The notes under the pieces were generated by a model. The model ran no database searches. It was given only the letters and a program-made list of their open reading frames with translations, and was not told the DNA's origin. Below are positions 1 through 8,053 of a stretch of DNA of 32,250 bases, one piece after another (positions within the stretch are counted from its first letter, which is position 1; every line of letters starts with the position of its first letter). Source of the stretch: Acidobacteriaceae bacterium (GTDB taxonomy: Bacteria; Acidobacteriota; Terriglobia; Terriglobales; Acidobacteriaceae); NCBI GenBank assembly GCA_003165935.1, contig PMXB01000203.1, positions 1-32,250 on the forward strand. Reading direction: 5' to 3'. A program made the position numbers and the translations under genes.

Positions 1-367
1 CGCATAGTCCGATATTAGTTCCTTTCGACCACGCTAACAATCTATCGATTTGCTGGATTTGGCAATGTTAACTGGATCAACATGAACAGAGTGTCATCCT
101 CGTGTTCACTGTCTGTCATCTCCGCCCTATATCTTGGAAAGTAAGAACCCCGGCCTCTCGACTGAAGGGGTTCGGTAAGCAGGGATACCGAACGGAGCTT
201 TCGCTCTGATTGTGAACATCCCAACTTTCGGGCCAAGGCCAGCTCGTTACGAAACATGAACGAAACTTCATCGGGTCTGCCTTGGTTCATGGCTTTCCAA
301 ACTCCATCAAACCCCGTCCTACTTGTGAACCGCAACAAAAGTTTGCTACGCATTTGTCCTCGTACAA

Positions 368-1354
368 ATGTCTAAGCCAACTGCGCTCATAAGAACTCAG
401 AGGATCACATTGGAATCTGATTGCGGAATTTCAAACATGACAAATGGCCGATTCGCTAGCGCATTTGGCTCATCTCTGCCACTGCCCCCCGCACTTGATT
501 CTCTGCTTCACGGGGCGCTTCGCCACATTCTTGGCAATCCTGGAAGCCTGGTTAGACCGAAGCTAGTGTTTCAAACCGCGGTTGCGTACGGCCTAAGTAC
601 GGAACAGGCGCAGGATCTCGCAGTTGCGCTCGAATACTTCCACACTGCATCTCTGGTATTCGACGATCTTCCCTGCATGGACGATGCGATCGAGCGTCGC
701 GGTGCTCCCTGTGTCCATCATGTGTACGGGCAGGCCGATGCTATTCTCGCTGCCCTTGCGCTCATCAATCGCGCCTATGCGCTTACATGGAGCTCGGTTG
801 CGGGCTGCCCCCTTCCGATTCAACAACGCGCCCTCGCATACATTGAACGATGCCTCGGCGTTCACGGGCTTCTCAACGGCCAAAGCCGCGATCTGAACTA
901 CAGCTCCCTGCCGCATACCCGGGAAACAACCGAGCGCATTGCCCGCGAGAAGACGGTCTCTCTCATCCGGCTCACGCTGGTGCTCCCCGCCATGCTTGGC
1001 GGAGCCGCTGACCGCGACTTGCAACAATTGGAGCGCCTGTCGCTCTTCTGGGGACTCGGCTACCAGATGGTCGACGACCTCAAGGACGTGCTCCAGGATG
1101 CAGGTCAGAGCGGGAAGACCCCTGCGCGTGACGCGCTGCTTGGGCACCCCAACGTCGCGGTCGTCCTGGGGGTTCGGCCCGCCGTCAGGCGTCTCACGCG
1201 TTTTATCGACCTCGGCGACAAGGTCTTTCATCGCCTGGTGGAATCTCGCCCACGCCTTCAGTTCCTTGGAAATCTGCGCAGTGAGTTGCAACAGGAACTG
1301 GCCAGGGTCACGCGAAACTGCTATGCGCTTACGGAGGAAGTGGTCCACTCGTGA
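368..1354 (+). CDS. Polyprenyl (isoprenyl) diphosphate synthase, short-chain IspA/GGPPS-like; start may instead be ATG at 437
   Basis: First Asp-rich motif LVFDDLPCMDDAIERRG and second motif GYQMVDDLKDV are characteristic of trans-isoprenyl diphosphate synthases; 328 aa ORF. Confidence 0.9.
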   Translation: MSKPTALIRTQRITLESDCGISNMTNGRFASAFGSSLPLPPALDSLLHGALRHILGNPGSLVRPKLVFQTAVAYGLSTEQAQDLAVALEYFHTASLVFDDLPCMDDAIERRGAPCVHHVYGQADAILAALALINRAYALTWSSVAGCPLPIQQRALAYIERCLGVHGLLNGQSRDLNYSSLPHTRETTERIAREKTVSLIRLTLVLPAMLGGAADRDLQQLERLSLFWGLGYQMVDDLKDVLQDAGQSGKTPARDALLGHPNVAVVLGVRPAVRRLTRFIDLGDKVFHRLVESRPRLQFLGNLRSELQQELARVTRNCYALTEEVVHS

Positions 1355-2463
1355 TCTTCTTCAAGCTCATCTTCACGAATCTTTATCGCCATCGGATCCG
1401 CTCTCTTATCAGCGTCGCGGGAATCGCGTTCAGCGTGGCCGCCATGCTCACCGTCGTCTCCATCCTTCAAGGCGCAATCGGCATGTTCTCCAGCATCCTC
1501 TCGAGCGACAGCCAGATCATCGTCTTCGAGCGCAACGTCTCTGATCTTTTCTTCAGCAGTGTGCCAGCAGACGCAGTGTCGAAGATGGCCCAATGGCCGA
1601 TGGTCGAGCACGCCAACCCTGTCCTCTTCGGTGTTGTCTCCAGCCCGGGCCATCCCATCATCACCTGCTTCGGCGTCACGCCAACCGACGCCCGCTTGAG
1701 AAATGCAACCTGGGTTCAAGGCGATCTTCATTCATTTGCCGGCCAGACGGACTCAGTTGTCCTCGGCTCACGTGCAGCTGAGTTCCTCGCCGCCAGTTAC
1801 GGAAGCACCGTCCAGATTGGCCACGGCAGCTTTCGTGTGATCGGAATCCTCAAGACCGCCAACGGCTTTGAAGACGGTGGAGTCTTCATGCCGCTGGGCG
1901 CGGCGCAAACCTTCTTTCACAAAGAGGGCGCTTCCTCCGTAATTACCGTCAAGCTTCGCGACAAGGATCAAGCCAGGGCATTCAAACATGCCGTGGACAC
2001 CGAATTTCCCAACCTCATCGCGCTTGAAGACAAAGAATTCGATCGCAGCTATTCGCAGTTCAGAATCATCAAGGCGACAGCCTGGGCGGTCGGCGGCTGT
2101 GGGCTCCTGCTCGGTGGGCTCGGCGTCGCCAACACCATGATCATGTCCGTCTTCACGCGTATTCGAGAGATAGCCATCCTGCGCGTCAACGGCTTCTCCC
2201 ACGGCCAGATTGCCGGCGTCGTCTTTGGCGAGTCTGCTCTTGTCTCACTTGTGGGCGCACTCACAGGCCTGCTTGCTGGAGCAGCTCTCATTCTCGGACT
2301 CAAGCTGGTGCCGGCGTTTCACGGCTACGTCGAGGCCACAGTTCATCTCCCCGTCCTGCTGGCCGTCGTCCTCCTGGCGCTCATTACCGGTGCTCTTGGC
2401 GCTCTCTATCCCGCTTTCTTCGCTATGCGTGTGCGTGCGGTGGAGGCGCTTCGATTCGAATGA
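1351..2463 (+). CDS. ABC transporter permease, FtsX/MacB/LolC type
   Basis: N-terminal FKLIFTNLYRHRIRSLISVAGIAFSVAAML, large extracytoplasmic domain, C-terminal three TM segments ending AMRVRAVEALRFE; GTG start overlaps upstream stop. Confidence 0.9.
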   Translation: MIFFKLIFTNLYRHRIRSLISVAGIAFSVAAMLTVVSILQGAIGMFSSILSSDSQIIVFERNVSDLFFSSVPADAVSKMAQWPMVEHANPVLFGVVSSPGHPIITCFGVTPTDARLRNATWVQGDLHSFAGQTDSVVLGSRAAEFLAASYGSTVQIGHGSFRVIGILKTANGFEDGGVFMPLGAAQTFFHKEGASSVITVKLRDKDQARAFKHAVDTEFPNLIALEDKEFDRSYSQFRIIKATAWAVGGCGLLLGGLGVANTMIMSVFTRIREIAILRVNGFSHGQIAGVVFGESALVSLVGALTGLLAGAALILGLKLVPAFHGYVEATVHLPVLLAVVLLALITGALGALYPAFFAMRVRAVEALRFE

Positions 2464-3167
2464 TGCCTGCCCGCCATTTCGATTCCGGTTCCCCCATCGT
2501 CCTTAGTGCGCGCGGCGTGTGGAAGAGCTACGACGAAGGCACGGTCGCGGTTCTCAAGGGTGTTGACCTCGAGGTCTTCGCGGGCGAGACTGTTGCGCTC
2601 TGTGGTCCTTCAGGATGCGGCAAGAGCACGTTGCTCCATCTGCTCGGCGCGCTCGACAATCCTGATCATGGAACCGTCATGGTGAATGGCGTCCAGGTGC
2701 AAAGCTACAGCGACCGCCTCCGCCTTCTCCGTCATCAGGTAGGCTTCGTGTTCCAGCTCCATAACCTCATTCCAGATCTCACGCTCGCGGAGAATTGCCT
2801 GATCCCAACAGTAGCCGCAGGCACAGATCGCCGCGCTGCCCTTGCGCGGCTCCACCATCTTGCCGAACGCACTGGTCTCAGTCACCGCCTTAACCATCGC
2901 ATTCAAAAACTCTCTGGCGGCGAGCGTCAGCGCACCGCCCTCTGTCGAGCGCTCATGAACAGGCCCGCAATTCTACTGGCAGATGAGCCGACAGGCTCTC
3001 TCGATGAGCAAAGCAGTTCCATGGTCTTCGAACTGCTCATGGACCTGGTCGCCAATGAAGGTTCCACGCTCCTGATGGCCACTCACGATCGCGGTCTCGC
3101 AGATCGCTGCAACCGGATCGTCGAAATGCACGATGGAAGGATAGAGGAACTTGCTTACGCGCGATGA
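2460..3167 (+). CDS. ABC transporter ATP-binding protein, LolD/MacB-like
   Basis: Walker A GPSGCGKST, signature LSGGERQR, Walker B ILLADEPTGSLD, H-loop MATHD; ATGA overlap with permease. Confidence 0.95.
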   Translation: MMPARHFDSGSPIVLSARGVWKSYDEGTVAVLKGVDLEVFAGETVALCGPSGCGKSTLLHLLGALDNPDHGTVMVNGVQVQSYSDRLRLLRHQVGFVFQLHNLIPDLTLAENCLIPTVAAGTDRRAALARLHHLAERTGLSHRLNHRIQKLSGGERQRTALCRALMNRPAILLADEPTGSLDEQSSSMVFELLMDLVANEGSTLLMATHDRGLADRCNRIVEMHDGRIEELAYAR

Positions 3168-4482
3168 CATCGCCGCTCCTTGCGACAAATCGCTCGCGGT
3201 CGTCAGCGCCGCGTGGCATGGCCTTTTCTGGCTCGTGTTTGCCAATGGAGTCGGCACTTTGCTTGCTGTTCTCCTTCTCGTTCCTGCGCTCAACCCAATA
3301 CTCGGAGAGTGGACCTATGGGCGTTGGATCATGGTCCACATGAACATCATGCTTTACGGCTGGACCAGTCTTCCCCTTGTTGGATTTCTCTTTCGTGTCT
3401 ACGGTGCCGATCGCGGCGCGGTTGCTCCCTGGTGCCGCCCCATTCTCTGGGTCTGGTCCGCGGCACTCGCTGTCGGCGTCTGCTCATGGCTCTCCGGCCA
3501 TTCCAGCGGCAAGCTCTTCCTCGACTGGAGCGGCTACGCCCGCGTCTTCTTCCCTGTCGCTCTCGCGGCCCTCTGGTTATTGCTGCTTGCCGCCCTGGTC
3601 CGGAACCGGAATCACGCTTCCAATGCACACCTCGCCACCAAGGCAGCCAAGCTTGCAGGGTTGTTCATCCTCGCGATGGTTCCGTTCCTGCTCTACCACT
3701 CAGCCGGCCCGGACTTCTATCCGGCCGTAAATCCTGACACGGGCGGTCCCACCGGGGCGAGTCAGCTTGAGTCCTCTCTCGGCATCGTGGCCGTCATGCT
3801 CGTGCTGCCCTTCGGCCTCGCCCACCGCAATCCCGCAAGCAGACGAATCCTCCTTACCGCGTGGTTTGTATTGATCGCGGAGTCTGTTCTCTGCGTCATG
3901 CTCGGCACTTCCGACATCAGCCACCGAGTTCCCGCTCAATACCTGAGCCTCGGCACGCTTCTAGTCTGGCTCCCGCTCATGCCCGCTTATTACTGCGCTT
4001 TTGCATGGCATCCAGAAACGCGTCGCTGGCGCGGTGCATTCCTCTGGTGGTGGTCGGCGCTTGTCGTTACCGGCTGGATCTTCTTCCTCCCAGGCGTGCT
4101 CGATCGCTTCAAATTCACCGACGGGCTTGTCGGCCACTCCTTCGTTGCCATGGCAGGCTTCACGTCGAGTCTTATCATCTTCGTCAGCATTCAACTCCTG
4201 GGTCAGCACGGCTGGATCTTCAACCGCTCCCGCTCCTTCTACGCGTGGAATCTCAGCGTCATAGCTTACATCCTCATCATGACTGTGGCCGGTTGGCGCG
4301 AAGGCTTCGATCCTGCCTTCACCATCGTTCCGGGACCCGCGCGCAATCTGCTCTATTCGCTTCGCCTCGTTACAGGCATTCTGATGCTTCTTGCTTCGCT
4401 CGATTGGCTGGTCGACGCCTCGACGGTTCTTCGTCGCCCCTCCTCGCAATTCACACACCAAGCCCAGGAGAAGGCAGCATGA
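3151..4482 (+). CDS. Cytochrome c oxidase subunit I-like (CcoN-related) multi-TM protein, probably lacking a full heme-copper ligand set
   Basis: ~12 hydrophobic segments; CcoN-like motifs HMNIMLYGWTSLPLVGFLF, FYPAVNPDTGGPTGASQLESSLGIV and FKFTDGLVGHSFVAMAGF; probable TTG start overlapping the ATPase gene by 17 bp. Confidence 0.75.
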   Translation: MLTRDDIAAPCDKSLAVVSAAWHGLFWLVFANGVGTLLAVLLLVPALNPILGEWTYGRWIMVHMNIMLYGWTSLPLVGFLFRVYGADRGAVAPWCRPILWVWSAALAVGVCSWLSGHSSGKLFLDWSGYARVFFPVALAALWLLLLAALVRNRNHASNAHLATKAAKLAGLFILAMVPFLLYHSAGPDFYPAVNPDTGGPTGASQLESSLGIVAVMLVLPFGLAHRNPASRRILLTAWFVLIAESVLCVMLGTSDISHRVPAQYLSLGTLLVWLPLMPAYYCAFAWHPETRRWRGAFLWWWSALVVTGWIFFLPGVLDRFKFTDGLVGHSFVAMAGFTSSLIIFVSIQLLGQHGWIFNRSRSFYAWNLSVIAYILIMTVAGWREGFDPAFTIVPGPARNLLYSLRLVTGILMLLASLDWLVDASTVLRRPSSQFTHQAQEKAA

Positions 4483-4889
4483 ATCGGACCATTCTCCTCG
4501 CCTACCAGTCGATCATCGCCATCTCCGACACCTTCACCGGCGCATTGCTCGTCGTTGCCCCTGCGCTCACCTTGAGCCTGATGCGCCTCCACGCACCTGC
4601 CGACACGCTGGTCTTCATTTCCTTCATTGGAGCTTTTGTCTTTGCCGTGGGCTTGTCCTGCCTCTACGGCGCGATTCTCATCTTTCGCGGCGGCTGCCGC
4701 CACCAACTCGAGATCGTATGGCTGCTCACTGCATTCATGCGTGCCAGCGTGGCCATCTTTGTGCTCTCTCAGGTCCTGACCGGCTCGCTTGAGGCTGGCT
4801 GGCTGACTGTTGCAGCGTCAGACGCAGCTTGTGTCGTGTTTCAGGGCGTGGGTCTTTACAAGGGATGGTTAGCCCATGCCGCGCGGTAA
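4479..4889 (+). CDS. Small membrane protein of unknown function (136 aa, ~4 TM)
   Basis: In-frame ATG at 4479 (MNRTILLAYQSIIAISDTFTGALLV...) inside the longer ORF 3861..4889; ATGA overlap with the previous stop; strongly hydrophobic. Confidence 0.75.
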   Translation: MNRTILLAYQSIIAISDTFTGALLVVAPALTLSLMRLHAPADTLVFISFIGAFVFAVGLSCLYGAILIFRGGCRHQLEIVWLLTAFMRASVAIFVLSQVLTGSLEAGWLTVAASDAACVVFQGVGLYKGWLAHAAR

Positions 4890-6774
4890 AAGTACATTCT
4901 CCGGCTGGCAGGGCACGGTGCTCGTCGCCATCACCTACGTGCACTTCCTCATCTTTGCCCAGTTTGCTTTTCTCAAGCGGATGGCCAGTCTAGGCATCGC
5001 AGACGCTCACCTCAAGGCGGTCATGGCCGCCATGGCTTTTGGCGGAATCCTATTCAGCCTGCTCGTCCCGCGCGTTTGGAAGAGCGTTTCGCCTCACGCC
5101 TGTCTGCGCCTGGGCCTGCTCGTCTCTTCTGTCGCTGCATTCTCCACGCTCTTGCCCCTTACCTTGGCCGCGAGCTTCGTTGTCGCCTTCGTTATTGGCG
5201 TCGGCCTCGCCGTCGTCACCGTCACCATCGTTACCTTTCTCCCTGTGTGGACTGGCGGTCGCGACTCGCTCTTCAAGGTCGCCCTCGGAACCGGTCTCGG
5301 CTACTTTCTCTGCAACTTCCCCCCGCTCTTCACCGCATCGCCTGAAGCGCAGGCAATTACCGCTGGAGTTCTCTGTCTCGTCGGAATCGTCGTCACACTT
5401 GCACCGGCACCCGAGCCAGGCGCACAGTCCACACCCGAGCCCCGCGAGCCGATTCCATTCGTTCTCGTTCTCATCGGCTTCACCGCACTCGTCTGGCTCG
5501 ACTCGGCCGCGTTCTTCATCATCCAAAACAGCGCGGCGCTGAAAGCAGTAACCTGGCAGGGCTCGCTTCATCTCTGGATGAACGGCACACTCCATCTCTG
5601 GGCAGCGCTCGCAGCCGCGTTTCTGCTCCGGCGTCGCGGACTTTCATTCACCCTCGCCGCAGCCTTCTGTGCGCTCGCCGCAGCCTGCCTTCTGCTCCTC
5701 GATCCCAGACCCTCCCTCCTGGCCTCGATCTTCTATCCCATCGGTGTCTCTCTTTACTCTGTAGCCCTCGTCGCCTATCCTTCGTTGCTTGCGCCTTCTG
5801 CCTCTGCCGGCGAGCGTGGCCGCCGAGCCGGTTGGCTATATGCTGTCGCGGGCTGGATCGGCTCCGCCATGGGCATCGGCATGGGCCAGAACCTCGGCCA
5901 CGTTCCAGCCGCATTCATTGTTGCCGCAGGGCTTGGCGTCCTCTCACCGCTGCTCATCCAGTTATTCCGCCATCGCCGCCGCGAAGTTGTTCTCACGGTT
6001 CTCCTGGCCATCGTGGCCCTCTACCTTGATCGCGGACCGCTCTCTGTGAAAGCACACCCCGCTCTCTCCCAAGTCGAGCGCGGACGCAAGGTTTACATCT
6101 CCGAGGGCTGCATCCATTGCCACTCGCAATATGTGCGCCCCAACTCGCCCGATGTCCTTATGTGGGGGCCGGTTGAATCCATCGCCGACCTGCGCGCGCA
6201 GCATCCACCGCTCATTGGCAATCGCCGCCAGGGCCCGGATCTCACGCAGGTCGGCCTGCGCCGTTCGCCCCTTTGGCTCAAAGCCCATTTCTGCAATCCT
6301 GCTGAAGTCAGTGGCTCCTCCATCATGCCGACGTTCTGCTTTTTGTTTAACGACAGCCGTGGCGACGATCTTGTCGCCTACCTCGCAAGCCTTCACGGCC
6401 AGGGCTCCGATCAGCACATTGCAGAAATCTCTCACTGGCAGCCTTCTCAAGACGCATGGACCCACGCCGATGCCGCACTCGGCGAGCGCATCTACCACCA
6501 GCGTTGCGCCACATGCCACGCTTCCGACGGTCAGACGCGCCTTGCCTGGGAATCCGGCTTCAAACGCTTGCCCCCCGATCTTGCAACCGGCCCCTATTTC
6601 CGGCTCTCCCCGGCGGATGCGGCCGGCGCTCGTCTGCAGCGCCTTGCCCGGATCACCAAGTTCGGCATCCCCGGAACCGACATGCCCGGACACGAGTACC
6701 TGTCTGACCACGACATTACTTCCGTCGCCGTTTGGTTGTCGCAAATCATCGCACAGCCGACTCAACAACAATAG
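4876..6774 (+). CDS. Fusion protein: N-terminal MFS-like multi-TM domain plus C-terminal CcoO-like di-heme cytochrome c
   Basis: N-terminal ~390 aa of TM helices; then GRKVYISEGCIHCHSQYVRP (CcoO signature, CIHCH at 6109-6123) with downstream GPDLTQVGLRRSPLWLKAHFCNPAEV...MP; second heme site CATCH at 6505-6519 with GTDMPGHEYLS. Confidence 0.85.
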   Translation: MPRGKSTFSGWQGTVLVAITYVHFLIFAQFAFLKRMASLGIADAHLKAVMAAMAFGGILFSLLVPRVWKSVSPHACLRLGLLVSSVAAFSTLLPLTLAASFVVAFVIGVGLAVVTVTIVTFLPVWTGGRDSLFKVALGTGLGYFLCNFPPLFTASPEAQAITAGVLCLVGIVVTLAPAPEPGAQSTPEPREPIPFVLVLIGFTALVWLDSAAFFIIQNSAALKAVTWQGSLHLWMNGTLHLWAALAAAFLLRRRGLSFTLAAAFCALAAACLLLLDPRPSLLASIFYPIGVSLYSVALVAYPSLLAPSASAGERGRRAGWLYAVAGWIGSAMGIGMGQNLGHVPAAFIVAAGLGVLSPLLIQLFRHRRREVVLTVLLAIVALYLDRGPLSVKAHPALSQVERGRKVYISEGCIHCHSQYVRPNSPDVLMWGPVESIADLRAQHPPLIGNRRQGPDLTQVGLRRSPLWLKAHFCNPAEVSGSSIMPTFCFLFNDSRGDDLVAYLASLHGQGSDQHIAEISHWQPSQDAWTHADAALGERIYHQRCATCHASDGQTRLAWESGFKRLPPDLATGPYFRLSPADAAGARLQRLARITKFGIPGTDMPGHEYLSDHDITSVAVWLSQIIAQPTQQQ

Positions 6775-6800
6775 ACACCGATTCACACAGGAGACGACCT

Positions 6801-7370
6801 ATGAAAACCTTTGGCAAAGCCATCTTGCTTGTCCTGCCGCTTTCGTTCGCTACTGCATCCCTGGCACAACACCGTACTTTCACGGTCAACCCGGACGCCA
6901 GCACGGTTGCATTCACCTTGAGCGCCTCTGACCATACCGTCGAGGGCACTTTCCATGTCAAGGGCGGCTCCATTGACTTTGATCGCACGGCTGGAACCAT
7001 CTCCGGCTCTGTCGTCGTGGCTGCGGGCAGCGGCAACAGCGGCAACAAAAGCCGTGACGGTAAGATGAGCAAGGACGTTCTGGATGCCGCCAGCTTTGCC
7101 GAAATCTCCTTCGTCCCCAGGAGCTATCAGGGCACCATCGCAGCTACCGGTGACTCCTCGATTCAGGTCACCGGGACCTTCACACTGCACGGTACGCAGC
7201 ACGAACTCACCGTTCCGATGCAGCTTCATTTCGCCGGAAGCACCCTCACAACCAGGACACACTTCAGCATTCCTTATGTCCAATGGGGCCTGAAGGATCC
7301 AAGTTTCATGATGTTCAAGGTCGCCAAGGAGGTCGGCATCGATCTCAACCTGACCGGAAATGTGAATTAG
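6801..7370 (+). CDS. YceI-like secreted/periplasmic protein
   Basis: ATG at 6801 preceded by GGAGACG; signal peptide MKTFGKAILLVLPLSFATASLAQ; YceI-type pattern FTVNPDASTVAFTLSASDHTVEGTFHVKGGSIDFD... and VTGTFTLHGTQHELTVPM. Confidence 0.85.
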   Translation: MKTFGKAILLVLPLSFATASLAQHRTFTVNPDASTVAFTLSASDHTVEGTFHVKGGSIDFDRTAGTISGSVVVAAGSGNSGNKSRDGKMSKDVLDAASFAEISFVPRSYQGTIAATGDSSIQVTGTFTLHGTQHELTVPMQLHFAGSTLTTRTHFSIPYVQWGLKDPSFMMFKVAKEVGIDLNLTGNVN

Positions 7371-7437
7371 TCGCGGCCGCCTCAATTCGGTCGCTCGGTA
7401 CCATTGAGAGAGGGTTGAGTGAGAGAAAGTACCGCCG

Positions 7438-7534
7438 TTGTGGAACCTGAGCCACACGAGAGAAAGCGCTTGGATCTGTGACCATTCCAGCTCGCGACCT
7501 GGGGGGCGGAGGTGCAAACCCTCTCTCCACAATC
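7438..7534 (+). repeat. Dispersed imperfect repeat, copy 1 (tRNA-like 3' portion)
   Basis: Aligns by eye, largely gapless, to 18333-18430: ttgtggaacctgagcc...gaaagcgcttggatctgtgaccattccagctcgcgacctggggggcggaggtgcaaaccctctctcc. Confidence 0.65.
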
Positions 7535-8053
7535 ATCAAAGTCAATAACTTACATCGATTTTCAAATAGGCAAAACCGCCCGGGGGTTCCGAAAAGGGGC
7601 TCCCTTTCGCCGCGGGCGCCTTCGCTGAGAATTCCTGCCCCGGCTTGATTGCCTTCTCCGCTTTCTCCGATTCAGCGAATACAGCCTGGAGAATCCGGCT
7701 TCCGGCCTCCATCCCCTGGCTCTATCGGGCATTTGAATAGACATCCAAAGGGACGCCGCCAGCGCTACCCGAGTGGCCCATTCTGTCGCACGTTGCCTCG
7801 ATGCGGACGCCGCAGCGCCTCATAAGTTTGGCGTGCGTGCTGCTGAATCGCAGGAACACTGAGCCTCAATGGGCTGCCGGCCTTTGCCGCCGCTCAATCG
7901 GAACTTCCTTACGGCCGACAAGAAAAGGATCGGAACCGGGGAACCAATCGAACTGTACCTTCGTCTTATCAATGTATCCTCAACAGGAATTGAATCAGCG
8001 CCGGTTCGCGTCGCGAAGTTTAAAGATGTCGACCGGGGATAAGGAATCGCCCG

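Noticed and set aside
42-353. 103 aa ORF on the minus strand divergent from the prenyl synthase
   Set aside because: No recognisable family, no clear RBS or domain; may be chance. Not called as a CDS, though it cannot be excluded.
593-1348. 251 aa antisense ORF opposite the prenyl synthase (and many similar long antisense/out-of-frame ORFs across the window)
   Set aside because: Typical shadow ORFs in GC-rich coding DNA; composition is arginine/glycine-rich with no family resemblance, and the sense strand encodes a clear protein.
3861-4478. N-terminal part of the 342 aa ORF 3861..4889
   Set aside because: It overlaps the well-supported CcoN-like gene in another frame; only the portion from ATG 4479 reads as a plausible membrane protein.
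7381-7408. CTCAAT...ATTGAG inverted pair after YceI as a terminator
   Set aside because: Only 6 bp with a 16-nt loop and no T-tract; too weak to call.
7597-7611. AAAGGG-GCT-CCCTTT hairpin (approximate position) in the non-coding gap
   Set aside because: Six-bp stem without T-tract or other context; common by chance in this composition.
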